NCBI GenBank assembly: GCA_030248295.1
Contig: JASANH010001069.1
Span: 1 to 64,000, forward strand
Direction of reading: 5' to 3'
Length of the DNA stretch: 64,000 bases
DNA from: Mesodorylaimus sp. YZB2_4
Taxonomy: Eukaryota > Nematoda > Enoplea > Dorylaimida > Dorylaimidae
This document shows, piece by piece, positions 11,751 to 23,961 of the stretch. Both the position numbers and the translations under genes were made by a program. Under the pieces are notes generated by a model. The model was not told the DNA's origin. It saw only the letters and a list, made by a program, of their open reading frames with translations, and did no database searches. Position 1 is the first letter of the stretch. Every line of letters starts with the position of its first letter.

Positions 11751-12744
11751 CGCATTACCATCGACAGAAGTTGAGATCTCTGTTTGATTTATAAAATATG
11801 TATAACTATTTTTCGGCAGTGTAGATATAAAGTGTGTTTTCCTTGGCGTCTTAAAAGCCGGTAGTGGAGCCGATAAGTGAACAGTAGACTATGCAGAGTG
11901 CAACTATGGTCACGCTAGGAATGCATATTATATGGGTGGTTGACTGAAGTTCAAACTGAACATGCTTAAAGGAGTGTATGGCATTTAAATATCCAGTGCA
12001 CCCAAAACATGAGACCAGACTGCGCTATGACTAATTCAGCTCAAACACTTGACCTGTATCGCATGACCATATTAGCAGTCTAGCGGGTACGAGGGTCTGT
12101 TGCATACTGTCAGGGCTCCTCGCACCTTTTTAGGGGGTAAATAAATCCTGTAATGCGCCATTAAGTGAATACAAAAGGCCGTTTTGTTCCTGTAATGTTT
12201 TACCACATGAAAAATGCTTATGCCGCACTCAGGGGGGAAGGCACAGATGGTTTTATAGGCTCTTACGCGTGTACTGGAAGCACTGTAAACACGTTACTAA
12301 ACCAATCGATAAGCGTCGAGGCGACTCACAGCCATCCCGTTGGCTTGATATTTCAACCTGCCAGTTATACTGACAGTCACTCTTCTCAGGATAGTGTCAT
12401 ATGTCACTGTCATGCTTACTTGAAGCAAGATGTATTCCAAACCAAAGACATGAAACGAACCATATAATGTACCACTGGAATTCGTGATGTAAATACTGTA
12501 GATAATCATGTGAATACAGATTTCCAAGAACTCCTTAATTGCGACTGCTTGATGAAAATCTGAAAAACGTAGTTTATGTAAATCAAATCAAAAGACTCTT
12601 TCTCTTCCGAAACATATGTTGTTAGCAATTAACTTTTCTAACGCAGAATACTTGGTCTCTGGCAAGCGATAAGGCCACACGTCTCCTACACATTCAACAA
12701 ATTCAATTTATTAGAACGTAATGGTAAAATTGTTTTACTATGCT
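11751..12744. other. Intergenic sequence without a recognised gene
   Basis: An open frame at 12165-12467 (100 codons) starts with a non-ATG codon and shows no motif. Nothing else is supported. Confidence 0.4.
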
Positions 12745-12990
12745 GTCGCGAGATTTAGAGATAGAGAGGCGACCAACCCTCAGAGTATGGTGCTTTACTG
12801 TACGCAAGAGAAAAGAGATCAACAGACCATTCAGGTCTTTAGAGAAAACGCACACTCAGCATGAATGATACCAAATCACATATTACTTATGATTAGAAGT
12901 GTAAAGTGTTCCGTTCTCTGGCATTTTGCAGTGAGCGGTACTAGTATCAATCGCGCACTTCGCGGCACTGTAGGAGGGCGAGAGCTCCCA
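12745..12990. repeat. Dispersed repeat, pair of 19515-19690
   Basis: Both segments share a gcgacatttagagatagwgaggcgacca-like start (split by mismatches), a gtgctttac.gtacgcaag block and a gtataaagtgttcc block in the same order and strand. The copies flank different sequences, so this is a separate dispersed unit. Confidence 0.55.
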
Positions 12991-13053
12991 GACCCAGGGG
13001 ATTGGGAGTCATAGATTTCAGTAGACCCGAGTAGCTATGCAGATACCCATTTA

Positions 13054-13655
13054 GGGGCCATCCATAAAGGACGTCAACCAAAAAACTCTTTTTTTTGTCA
13101 CCTTCTTCCCCTATACGCGTTCCGTCCATTTCGCCTTGACATCCCTGTCCCCTGAAAATGGACGTTCACTTTAGCGGACCCCCCTCCAAAGCAGATATTT
13201 ATTTTTAAAAAGCATTGCTCCCAGCATCGAATCGACCAATCCGCCAAAACGACGAGGATTGGTTTTAGACTGATCCGACTGCCGCATCTGTCGCACTGGC
13301 AAATGAAATGTTTCGCGCTCCTATGTTTGAAAATAATAATGTCTGCCGTACTACATGTGATTGAAAAATCACAATCTTTATCCAAAATAAGTATTGAATC
13401 CGACTTTAGGTGCAGGTTAGTTCTGAGTTTATTGGAGTGGTCATAGACAGTGACAGCCCGAAAACAGGCTTGCAGGAGGGCAGGTTGGCGAGGACAAGTG
13501 CCAAAGACGTCACGCCGATTTATATCTTATTTCTTTGGGATCCACGCCGATGGTCAGATCAGTCGATGCGGGTACTGCTCAGCATCATCTCTGGCGTCCC
13601 ATTGACGCAACAAATAAATGTTACCCTGGCGCCAGTGGACCATGGCGAATGGCGA
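13054..13655 (+). mobile_element. Second copy of the GGGGCCATCCATAAAGG element end
   Basis: This begins with ggggccatccataaaggacg and is homologous, inverted, to 10735-11376. Shared blocks include ccgtccatttcgccttgac, an aagtattgaatcc block and ggcgtggatccc. A third, more diverged copy is seen at about 31290-32400, interrupted by a hAT insertion. No opposite terminus was found to the right, so this copy may be truncated. Confidence 0.65.
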
Positions 13656-13667
13656 ATGGCGAATTCT

Positions 13668-14421
13668 CTAGTAATCCTTACAAAACAGCATTCCTTCGTT
13701 TTTCCGGCAATAGTGGCCAATTAATTAAAAGACCTTAGGGTCTTAAGTTTAGTCTTTAGCAAGACTTTACCGATCCAAATAATAGAGACTACTAGCATAG
13801 CTTTTTGGGTCAGAGACAGGCTCTATTGATTAAGCCACGCCCACGAGTATTCTAGTCTTTTACAAAAGATATAGCTTACAAATGCATATTGTGCTGGAGA
13901 CTTGCTCCTGTCAGGACCTTTGCTACTGATAGAGGTATGTAAAGGCATTTATATCGTTTGATCAAAATGAATTGATTTGCAATGTAACTTGAATCAGATC
14001 AAGGGAGTTATTGGTGCACAGAATACAGGCCTGGGTTTTGCAGCCATTTATACCCACGAACTTACGTGTTCATATTCAGGAATCAAAATATGTGACCGTA
14101 TTCCTAATAAGACCTTGTAGAAATTACCAAGTCCTACTCAGACTATGGCTAGTCTCACGCATCCATTTATCATACATAAGTTTCTAAAAATGTCAACGAT
14201 AACTTACTTACAGGAGGTAAACGCTTTCGCAGAAATGACTCAGAACATTTGCATTATGCATGCATGAAGCGAATTCTGCAAATCCTGAAGTTGGACAGAT
14301 ACAAAAACTTTCTTTTAACTTCTATAAGCAGAAACTTGCAAAAGGGCAGTTTTATTGACCCGTTTGACCCGATCCTTCAAAAAAGTGACCCGACCCGAAA
14401 GTACCTGAGACCATCCGGGGT
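13668..14421 (+). repeat. Dispersed repeat R1, copy 2
   Basis: Aligned with 18040-18920 on the same strand and with 361-970 inverted. It begins ctagtaatccttacaaaaca and ends accatccggggtcta. Copy 3 has extra sequence in the last third. No conserved frame, so non-coding. Confidence 0.7.
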
Positions 14422-14479
14422 CTACCAGCCAAGACCAGTCCTTCCTCTCGAACCCCCCCCCCCCCCACCTCAGGTTCGC

Positions 14480-14560
14480 AAATTTCGGAAAGCCGAGTGC
14501 AAAAAGCCCATCAGTCGCGCGGCCACTTTCAGTGCTGGTCGCGCAGCTAGTGGGGGTGGG
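14480..14560 (-). repeat. Short inverted repeat, partner of 16340-16405
   Basis: The minus strand shares gcgactgatgggcttt and gcactcggctttccgaaatt with the plus strand at 16340-16405. The two arms face each other across about 1.8 kb that includes the MULE-like fragments, so they could mark the ends of one larger element. Flanks are G/C homopolymer runs and no target duplication was identified. Confidence 0.5.
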
Positions 14561-14711
14561 GGGGGAGGTCGCAGCCACTTTTCATGCCACAACCGCGGAC
14601 TTTGGTTCGCTTCGCTTCTTTCGTATTTGTGTTCGATGACGCAAAAATAAAAAATCTTATATTCTTTACCGGGCTTCCTCGAATACATATTAGTGAATCC
14701 TGTCATGTCAG

Positions 14712-15589
14712 AAACGATTTTTTTGTGGTTTTTCGCTTACTGTACCATGCAAGACGAAAGAAGAATTTTTGAAATGGATGGAGGAGTTCAAGCGCGTTAG
14801 CAAAATCGATTGGAACAAACCGAATACTCAACCAAATGTTACAAGATACGTGTATTGCCAAAACTTCGTTTGCCATAGTTCGAGCACATATAAGAAAGAT
14901 GGACGACCAATTCACGATCCGCGGAACAAAAATAGCTTTTGCACTTCAAAACTGAACGCTACGGTAAGACGCCACTGGCCTTTATTTTGAATATTTTTCG
15001 TCATTTTTTTGTGTTGGCGAGTAGCTGCAGAGCTGGCAATTGGGAAAGACAAGGCACCGGCTGATTCATTTTCTCATCATTCCGTGAACTGCTACCTGCA
15101 GTCGATCACCATCTAGCTGTTCAGTCCGTGTCAGAGTCTGTCAGCACTTCAGCGGCAGAATTGGAACCAATGGACCTAATGGTCGTCGATTAGAATGTAG
15201 GGGACGGAATTGGAGAATCAGAGAAAGAAGAAAGCGACCAAGCTCGAATGAAGGAATTGCGTTTAGAGTTCTCGAAGTATTTGGACGAACAATGCAAACC
15301 TGGTAATTTGGATGAGAATTTTTTGATGGCATTCGAGAAGTTTGTGAAGAGGACCAAAACCATGTCAACGGCTGCGTTTTCAAGCTTTGTGCTATCGTCA
15401 AATCGCGTTCGATCTGGTCGTACCATTCGTTTTCAGCCGACATCTATTGCTCGTCGACCAACTCGAATCACTCGGGGATCCAAGCGTTTGCCGAGTGGTC
15501 GTCCTTCGAATTTACCAAAGAAACGAGCTGCTTTGAAGCGGCCTCACTCCTTATCAACGAATGTAATGCAAAATCGTCCAAACGCTTGA
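14712..15589 (+). pseudogene. MULE-like transposon remnant
   Basis: Two coding-like blocks. The first (14712-14963, after a tgtcag acceptor and before a GTAAGA donor) encodes a basic stretch with YVYCQNFVC and FCTSKL, a Cys-pair module like the N-terminal zinc-binding part of Mutator-like transposase proteins. The second (about 15200-15589) ends with TIRFQPTSIARR and GSKRLPSGRP, a signature I associate with the C-terminus of MULE-type and FLYWCH-linked transposon proteins. The transposase core between them is missing and a TAG at 15191 interrupts the upstream part of the second block. The family assignment rests on motif memory and is moderate. Confidence 0.45.
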
Positions 15590-16339
15590 CATCGTTCTGA
15601 TTATGCATGTTATGATATGATGCCTTGCCACTTTTTCTGACGCAAATAGAAATTGCGTAGCGGTTGAAATTAACTGCAACACGAGTGACGCGTTTTTAAG
15701 CAGACAGTCAAGACTCACGCAATACAAGCAAGTCCTTCACAGTGAAAAAAAAGCTTGAAAGAAAATTGCAGAGTACAATCATACGACAGCTTCACATACG
15801 ATGCATGCCAGCAATACCGCGTCATAAGACTCATTTCTGGTAACGAACTAATAAAAGTTATATTGTTGTCCCCGGCCAGGCAAAACCACCAACTCCGAGC
15901 TTGCAAATCAGATTCAGCCCCTGCAGTACTTTGTTGTCAAGGCACTGCGACTGAAGATCCATCATTCCGTCGTGTAAATCCTCGGCGTAATCAAAATGGG
16001 CTGCTCCAAATGGCCAGTCGATTTGGAAATGTAGTCAATTGCTTTCGAAGTCGGCTCAATTGACGAAGCATTTGACTCTGGCAAATAAACAAACTTTTTC
16101 AAAAAGTAGCTTGAACGCAACGAAGAGGCACAGATCCGGATTTTCTTGGAACTCGCACTGTATTGTACTGTTTTCCTGTGGGACGGGCATCCGCCAAAGA
16201 TGATCTAAGTACTTAGATGATCTTTTGCTATGGCAGACAACTGCGCACGTAAAGCGGACGAACATGCCGCGAGCGGACACACACAGGGAGCGCTTTGCGA
16301 CCACGCACCCGCTTTCGTTGCGGTCGCAAACTGTCGCGA
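15590..16339. other. Intergenic sequence without a recognised gene
   Basis: Open frames at 15755-16063 (+) and 16056-16553 (-) overlap each other and show no motif or splice support. An inverted word around 16201-16220 (gatctaagtacttagatgat) forms a small palindrome. Confidence 0.35.
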
Positions 16340-16629
16340 GCGGGGGCAAAGCGACTGATGGGCTTTTCGCACTCGGCTTTCCGAAATTTGCCTCAGGTTC
16401 AGCAGGAAGACAGAAAAGGAAGCTAGCAAAAGCGATCAAATTGAATGTGGGCAGGACCAAGACCTGACCTAACAGACCAACCCCTGGCCTCCAAGTACAG
16501 GCCAATTGTCCAGCCAGCCTACAGTGCTGTATGTAAACAGTCATACAACTCACTCACTCGACTCGACTCGGCGTCAACCCAAACCTGAACTGACCTGGCC
16601 TGACCTGCCTCACACGCAATCAGATCAGG

Positions 16630-16660
16630 CTCAGGAGATCTGATCTGATCTGATCTCAAC
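16630..16660. repeat. gatct microsatellite
   Basis: Short tandem array of gatct units, preceded by a cactcactcgactcg simple stretch at about 16547-16567. Low-complexity DNA at the edge of repeat sequence. Confidence 0.7.
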
Positions 16661-16965
16661 CCCCTCCCCCCTCTAGCCCAGCCGACCTTGTCCATACTTG
16701 GCGCCAGTGGACCATGGCGAGGGGGGGGGGGGAGAGTAATCGATCCCCATGTCTGGGAAGGGTGAGCCCGTCGGGTCGATTTTTCAGCAGCAGGTATAGT
16801 CGCAAAACTCACTAAGTTAGAGTATGTCATGCCAACTCCTCTCCTACGACTCCTGTGCTTTATCACAGAAGGTACCTGATTTGAGCGACAACAACACTGG
16901 CAGCGCCGTTGAAATCGTTTATCCGTCTAAGAGAAACAGAAGCCAAAGGATGAAAAGTGTTTTGA

Positions 16966-17170
16966 AAAACTTGAATATAATCGATCTGAGTCACCAACGA
17001 AGAGTCTATGGATCGATGTTTGATGATTTTAATATCAGTAATATAATATCTAGTTTACTAATGAGAATAACTTCGATTTTCCAAGTTATATCCTACCAGT
17101 TTTGTAAAGTGAATGTCCACTTTGCGTCAGCCCCCCTCCTCCATCCACTTCTGTCCACTTCCCTTGGCAT
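16966..17170 (+). repeat. Dispersed repeat R3, copy 2
   Basis: Homologous to 10140-10345 in opposite orientation (blocks listed there). Here it is not inside a recognisable larger element. Confidence 0.65.
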
Positions 17171-17408
17171 ATTTTTGTAAATCTGTGCCCTACTAGGCAG
17201 ACACGCGTCAAAGCCGGCGGCAGTGTTTGTCTTGCGACTGCAACGAAAGCGTGTGCGCGGCCACGGAGCTCTGGCCGTGTGTGGGGGCTCGCACGCTTAG
17301 AAAACACGCTGTGCAGAAACAACTTTTCTGGCTGTGCAGTCGAGGAAATAGCAGACTAGCCTTAGCCTGGGATGAAAAAAACTGATAAGGGAGTTGGATA
17401 AGAGTGTA

Positions 17409-17807
17409 TCACAGAAACCAGGGAGTAGGATACCCGCGATATCCACTTGAAATAAGGATAGGAAGCGATGGGTATGGCTTGGCTGTACTAATCGATGGTG
17501 ATCGTAACCAATCAGATTCCTTGGCTCCTACGAATTCGGGTCCATGCCACAAAGTTCGATTGGTGAAAAAGATTTCAGCCTTCATTGCTCGAGAGATTAA
17601 ATCTGCTTGATTGAGTATGCCGGGCGAAGATCGATACTGGACATTTTCAGCATCACGAAGTTTATTTACTTTGCTTTTACGAATGAAAAGTGTGTCCGGG
17701 CGAGGATCATGGAGATTGGGCATGCTAGTTTCATTTGCAATCGAGATATCAGAGACGAGACAAAGCTTTGTAAAGCGATTATTGAAGCGCTGAGAGGTCT
17801 CATCCAA
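17409..17807 (-). pseudogene. BEL/Pao retrotransposon pol fragment
   Basis: A 132-codon minus-strand frame contains SKVNKLRDAENVQYR, then SPGILNQADLISRA, then TLWHGPEFVGAKESDW. The order 'NPADL-x-SRG' then 'WxGPxW' followed by an acidic-Trp motif is the hallmark of the region linking RNase H to integrase in BEL/Pao elements. Neither reverse transcriptase nor integrase core is present on either side, so this is an isolated fragment. The start used by the open frame is arbitrary. Confidence 0.7.
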
Positions 17808-18039
17808 GTTCTGGAGATAGACACCGGATCAGGCCGGGTTGAACCTGACCCGAATGTCCGTGACCTGAAAAGCCGGGTTGGGTTGACCAGAATTTTTTAG
17901 CGGCAGCTGAAGTTCCTTGAGATAGACACTTCGTGCAATTCCTCCCAACAGATGGTGACTTTGGTGCAAACGTGACCATGTGAAAATATTTCAATGAGGA
18001 CACCTGATTTTGCGCACTTGAAGTTTCATCTTTTGTTAC

Positions 18040-18920
18040 TCCCTAGTAATCCTTACAAAACAGAATTCCTTCGTATTTCTCACAATATTGGTCAAATAAT
18101 TGAGAAACCTGTGTGTCTGAAAGCGACTAGCAAGACTTGACCAATCCAAATAATAAATAATGGAGACTACTTGCATAACTTTTTAAGTCAGAGACAGGCT
18201 CTAGTCCCACGCTAGATTATTCATCTAGTCTTTTTAAAAGATACTGCTTACAAAGTGATATTGTGCTTGAAACCACCTCCTGTCAGGAACTTTGCTACTG
18301 ATGTAGCACATATGTCTTTTGGTTACAGTAAACTGTTTAGCCATGTACAGTAACATCAATTGGCCGTCGAGGGAGTTATTGGAAGTTATTGGTAGTTATT
18401 GGGAGCTATTGGGAGTTATTGGCGGTCGAGGGTTATTTGTGCACAGAATACATACCAGGGTTTTCCAGCTAGCTATACCCAAGAACTAACATCTTCATAT
18501 GCATGAATCCAATGTGACTGTGTTGCTAATAAGACCTGTTAAAAGTTATCACGTCCTACTTACAATCAGACCATGGTCAGTCTCACCCATGCATCATGGT
18601 TGCTAAGAATGTCAATGAGAACTTACTTGAATGAACCCTTTCGCAGAAATGACTCAGAAAATTTGGTCATACTCACATCTTACGATTAGTCTGACATTCT
18701 TTGAGGTTGCGCATAATGAAAACGGGGGAATGCAAGGCTTTATGCATGCCAAGCGATTTCTGCGAGTCCTTGAGTTTAGAGCAGATATGAATAGGCTCCT
18801 GTCGCTGCTAATCGTGGTAACTCGCAAAGTTGCAATATTTTTTACCCGTTCGACCTGATCCTTCAGGAAAGTGACCCTACCCGACCCGAAACTACCTGAA
18901 CCGATCCGGGGTCTATCTTT
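18040..18920 (+). repeat. Dispersed repeat R1, copy 3
   Basis: Longest of the three R1 copies. It contains a local minisatellite at about 18370-18425 made of four to five ggnagttattgg units, absent from the other copies. It ends at ccgatccggggtcta, as does copy 2. Confidence 0.7.
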
Positions 18921-19033
18921 TTCGTTCGTCATTATGATCTGTAGCTGCATCCTTGATGCTAATTCCTTTGAGATTCGAGAACAGAGAAGGATCAATTCAA
19001 GCGCAGGCACAAGGCCCCAGCTCTATACAGTTG

Positions 19034-19590
19034 TTAGATGCTGATCGTTCTGATCCTAAGATGATGCCACCGTGAAGAGAGTAGTGAAGCGTGAGACGAT
19101 ATTCGTGAATTATCAGTATCAATAGGAGACCTCCTGCCCCAGTCAGCACCCACCCGAGACAAGAGGAGAAGAAAGGGGTGGCCGGTACATACTTGGACGA
19201 AGGAATGCGTGAAGATTTGATTCCAATATTTAGCGCCGATTAGAAGATCGATAGAGCGATTTTTGGGAGGGTGGGAAGCGAATGCGCGAGGTCGTGCTGC
19301 TCCAATAATCGTGTGAGTGTGGCAATTTGGCACTTCAGCGCCGCGTTGAGATCGGCGGTCGAGTCAATCGATTTTGAGACGTCTTTCGGACGATTCCGAG
19401 CAGGACTGAGTTGCTGTCGAGGCTTAGACGACATTTCATAAACCACACGCCGTCTTCCAGCACGAGGCAGTTGACGAAGTGCCGTCGATCGTCGGTCGCA
19501 ACCACATTCTGCGCTACCACTTGTCGCGACATTTAGAGATAGTGAGGCGACCAAAGCTTCGAGTATGTGCTTTACAGTACGCAAGGGAAA
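19034..19590 (-). other. Unassigned open frames, minus strand
   Basis: Two overlapping minus-strand frames (19240-19584 and 19034-19333) encode basic, Ser/Arg-rich sequence; the first includes a short amphipathic segment (AALKCQIATLTRLLEQHD). I recognise no family. A retrotransposon gag origin is possible given the surroundings but is not shown. Confidence 0.25.
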
Positions 19591-20067
19591 AGTATAAAGT
19601 GTTCCATTTTTTGGGCAATGTGCAGCAGGCGCAGTAGGACGCGCTTTCTCGTATCAATCACACACTTTGCGACATATGCAGGAGTGTGATTTGACTGATA
19701 CAGGGAAATCTTATCCCTATCTTCGATTCATAAGTATTGAGGGTTTGACTGCATGCGCGCAGTACCAACACTATCGCAATTAGCACAAAGCATGGCGGCA
19801 CGCTCTCACGATAAAACTGTCTCTAATCAGGTCGACAGGCATGATATCCTTTTATTTCAAAAAAAAACCTGAAACGGTTATCATGCTCTTAATTTAAAAA
19901 ATTGGAGAACTTATACCAAGGTGGTCGATCAATACGTAATGCCAAGACCAATTTTAGCATGAAAAAGCAAATATGGTCTGACGAAAAACATTTTTTGTCA
20001 TCTAAAGCAACAACGAAAATACGATCATGCCATCATTTTTTATTTCTACTTGAAAAGCATTCTAAGA

Positions 20068-21825
20068 TTAGTTCACACTTCTGCGGAAGCGAATAACTAT
20101 CACCGATATATTATCCTGCGAACCTTCCTTCACAGCAGTTTCGGCCAATAATTTGGCTCCGAACAATTTGTCCTTCTTATGTCGATCAAGAAGCCGCAGA
20201 ACTTTTTCTACGCCAACAAAGTCCCACAAACCATTAGACGCCAAAACCAAATGTTCACATTTTTTACAGTCTTCTTCAGAAAAAACAAATTGGGCGGGCG
20301 AATTAATCAAGAGTCCCGCTTGCTTGAGTGCAAATGCGCCCAGAGCACGACTGAGAGGAAACACACCCGAAATACGCCAAGCTCCTTTCACGAAACTTAC
20401 TGGAATTTTCAATCGTGCGAGAAGCTCTGCTTCCTTTAAAAAATTGTTTTGTTTTTAGAAAAATTTCGTGTTCCCAACTTACTTCTTTCACAGACTGATT
20501 GGGAGGAATGAAGAATTGATTAGTAGTACTCTTAAGCATGGCGCGGCTATCTCCAAGTTGAACTATGTGGCCGATTTGCTTATACTGAAAAACGATAATT
20601 GCTGTTGAGGCGCATAAACTCTTTGAATACAGTTTCCTTATCGTACGAATGTCAAACTGGAATATTGATTCATTGATTATCTGAAAATAAGAAATATTCA
20701 CGATCGCAGTCAGTACCTTCTCCATTTTTGGTCCTTACGTCAAAAGTAGCATTGAAATCCCCAGATGCGTTTTTCGCAACGTTGTCTAAAATTTCGGAGA
20801 CTAAATGTCGTTCCGCTTCGTCGCAAAAGTCCTGAACAAAGCACAAAAAGTCAAGAAAAATGCAAATATACCCCTGTATTATACCCCTAAATATACCCCT
20901 AGGTATGCCCCTGTATTGGTCACCGCGTCATCCAAAACCCTATTTCTTACATGACAATCTCGCCCATCGAAAATCGCCACCGCCCAAATGGAGTCTTCGC
21001 CGCGTTTTCCATTGTCCATAATGACGAATCGATCAAACATTTCCGATCGATTGCCCTTCGTTGCGTAAACAGCGAATCTGCCGCGTCGAAAAGACCATGG
21101 GCCCGTAGTGTTCGCTAAGAAATCAAAACACAGTGACCTAAAATTTTCGTGAACAAAGATTTTCTACAAATACTTACTCTTTTTCACGATTTCGCGGTAA
21201 CTAGTCGCAAAACCGGCCTCTAAAATGGAAAAAGGAAAAGGTCTTAGAAAAAAAATTAAAAAAAAAACCGTCCAAATTTACTTTTTCGTTTGGCATCAGG
21301 CTCGACTTTTATGTCAGCTGCTGTTTCAGTTCTAGTTTCCATTTTCGTTCCTATTTTGCTCGCAGTTCTAATTTCGGCTTTCTCTCCGATTTGTATTCCA
21401 TCTCCAGTTACGGCTTTGGGCTCGCTTTCGGATTCGACTTCAGTTTCCATTTTGGCGTTGGTTTCGGCCGTTTTGATTTCGCTTTCTGCTCCGACATCGC
21501 ATTTTTTTTCATATTCAGTTTCGATTTCGGGGCGCCTTTCGGTTCCGGCTTCAACTTCCTCAGTTTTCTTCCCGTTTTCAGTGTTCCTTTCACTATTGAC
21601 TTTGTTCTTGTAATCAACTTCGGCTTTAGTTCCAGCTTCAATATCACTTTCGCTCTCGGCTTCAGTTTTTATTTCGGCTTCATCTTTGCTTTCAATAGGT
21701 TCGACTTCGGCGTCGTTTTTGCTCGTGCGAAGTTGATTTAATAATGTTGATCGATTTGCTGGAAACGACAAATAAATACCGATGCCGAGGACAATAAATG
21801 CACCGATTTGTGCCCTAATCGTCAT
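20068..21825 (-). CDS. Gene B: membrane-anchored PP2C-like protein, inverted paralogue
   Basis: Six exons on the minus strand: 21825-21282, 21219-21178, 21114-20951, 20831-20739, 20680-20483 and 20433-20068, giving 468 codons. All exon phases match genes A and C. The N-terminal anchor (GAFIVLGIGIYLSF) is followed by a Glu/Lys-rich linker that differs in detail from those of A and C. The PP2C-like part keeps IFDGRD (Asp245), GDSRAM and SQDN (Asp454), but has ASNGLWD with Asn414 where enzymes have Asp. The last exon runs four residues past the shared end (RSVN). AATAAA lies just downstream (20043-20038 on the minus strand). No frame breaks are visible, so it looks intact. The inverted orientation relative to A, C, D and E implies an inversion or an inverted duplication. 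Confidence 0.88.
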
Positions 21826-22711
21826 ATTCGCTAGATTATTGGAAAATGACGCGTTGGCTTCTCTAACTTTTGCAATAAAGCTATATCGGCCCAGTGTGGT
21901 GCATGGCAGAGTTCTTTACACTGTGCTTTCGAGCTGTTCTCGAAGATGTGCTGGCTGTGCCTGGTCTAGTGTACTTGTGTGGCTTTCGTGTGCAAAATCA
22001 CTAGTGCACTATCCATGCAGTACTCGTGCATAGGTTTTGGATCGTCCCAGTCGAGGGATTTCTACTATACCCCTTACAGTTGTTTATTGAACTGCATCAA
22101 TTATGGACAAAGATGTGTGTGTGGTCGTCTGAATGATAACTGAGGCCGTGGTACTGCATACATTCAGTATGTGACTGCCTTACAATTACGGTCGAATGAT
22201 TTTTTATTGTGTGAACGTAGAACATTTTCTGCGACAGTCATAAGAACCGGAATTGTGAGCGCAAAGATAGGAGCACAGACTCCCTTGACCTAGCTAGGAT
22301 TCTAATGTCATTCTTCATTCTAATAACCTCATTTGGCTCTAATTGTAGCCGTAACTTCACAATGTCTAAAAGTTAGAAAGCAAAAAACATGAGAAGTAGT
22401 TTGTTCGAATTTGTATGCGCAGAAGCATAATGTTTTGGTCGATATGAGGCAAATTTCGTAGAAAAAGATATCGTCGCTAGCTTGTGTTCTGTGTGCGACA
22501 GAGCTGACGGCAGATAAGAGTACAGTATGGTACAGTGTTGGGCACCATGTCCATGACAGCTCGGTTACTGTGCTACAGAGAGAAAGCATTGCTTGGTAAG
22601 GGTCGCGTGGCCATGTTTTATTAGCCGCTAGTGACTTGGGAGCCATCTCTTTTCCAATAGGATAATTTTGAAAGCCCTCGCAGAGGCTACCTCGACCATG
22701 AAATATTCCCT
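21826..22711. other. 5' flank of gene B and unassigned sequence
   Basis: The part next to the gene (21840-22060) resembles the upstream regions of A and C, so the duplicated unit included it. From 22060 to 22711 nothing is recognised; the minus-strand frame at 22329-22646 has no motif. Confidence 0.4.
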
Positions 22712-23640
22712 AACTTGCATTGATACAGTAAACTGATTCAGATTCTATTACTTAACTTGATCTTTTTAATTCAGTTATTTGTTCCTGATCCTGAATCTCT
22801 TCGTCAAAACTGAATTTAACTGTAACTGAATTTTTTTAAAATCAGTTAAGTTCATTTTTTAAATGACCAAGTCGTATAAACCTCGTGATTTTTGGCTCGG
22901 ATTTTCTAAACTTTTTCGGCTGTTTTTGAACGCTCAAAGAGGAACGAGAGGCAGCTAAGACGATTGCTAGTTCGAATCCCGTCGATCGCGAACAGGGGCA
23001 TATTCTGTCATCCTTAAGAAGCTCTAGGCGGCTATAAATAAAATGGAGTCGCTTGAATTTTAGTCCAAACGTAGATAATTGCCTTATCTTTGCAATATTG
23101 CAGTGATTCATCAGCTCCTGGTACGTCAGCGCCGAGTGAAAGAGTTTTCAGAGCTAGTTCCATGTTAAAAGAATCAGCGTAATTAAAACATAAAAAAGAG
23201 GGTATCTGTAATTTTATTCATTTCACTGGAAAACATGGTAAGCTTAAATCGATCACTGTAATTTTTCTGGGTGTAACAGAAAGCTATTTGCAATATATGG
23301 GAGCCGCCTGGCTAGCTGGTCACCAGCGATCAGCGACTAAAGTCCTGCAAGTTTTTGAATTACTGCGAGACAAGAAGACAGAGAATTGAAAAAAACTTGC
23401 CGGTTTTTCTAAGCTCGGTTTTGTGCTCCCTGTCCCAACACTCCAGTTTGGGTTTTTTCCGCAGAAGACCCGACAAGGCAGGAAAATTTTTAAAAAAGCG
23501 AAGGACTTTGGGTGCTGACCACTGCTGACCAGTTAGCTAAACGTCTTCAATACTGTACTATGCGTAGAGTTTTAATTTGTGCCTAAGCAAATGACACTGA
23601 TGGCTTATCGCATGTTCGACTTTACAGGTTGGCTACGTTC
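22712..23640 (+). mobile_element. hAT transposon remnant with transposase C-terminus
   Basis: Subterminal aactgaat/cagttaa words (22730-22860) precede a degenerate coding stretch. A plus-strand frame at about 23115-23180 encodes SSAPGTSAPSERVFRASS, the conserved C-terminal dimerisation signature of hAT transposases. The upstream part, homologous to 31560-31700, carries stops. The left end (ttgcattgatacagtaaactg) resembles the start of the better preserved copy at 31347. From about 23210 to 23640 a second family related to 37223-37645 follows. The right terminus was not found. Confidence 0.65.
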
Positions 23641-23961
23641 CCTTATGAACTGTTGAAGCCTAAATGCAAAAGTGTGCAATCTGAATGAAGAAGAGGGGAG
23701 ATTTTTGCTCTCTAAGTATTCATATTTAGGTATGAAAAATTTTTGCCAAAAACTGAATCTTTTTTCGGAAACTGTCTCCCCCACAATCCCTCACGCACAC
23801 AAAAACTCTGATCAGCAAGAGATGATTAGAAATCGTAAGTTACCGCTTGTGCATACCAGGCATTTAGATACAATATTCATCTTCTGAATGCATTCGCATT
23901 TTTATTTTGACACCAAAGCAAAACGTTTAAAGGCCGATAAAGCGTTAACTTTTGGTACGCT

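Noticed and set aside
16056..16553. 165-codon minus-strand frame as a gene
   Set aside because: Non-ATG start, overlaps a short dispersed repeat and shows no domain or splice signals.
18370..18425. Tandem ggnagttattgg units as a CRISPR-like or regulatory array
   Set aside because: Units are adjacent without spacers and occur in a single copy of a dispersed repeat; a minisatellite.
22960..22990. tRNA-like B box (agttcgaatccc) at 22970 and ggttcgaatc at 31602
   Set aside because: Both lie inside hAT transposase coding remnants and have no A box or cloverleaf pairing; coincidence.
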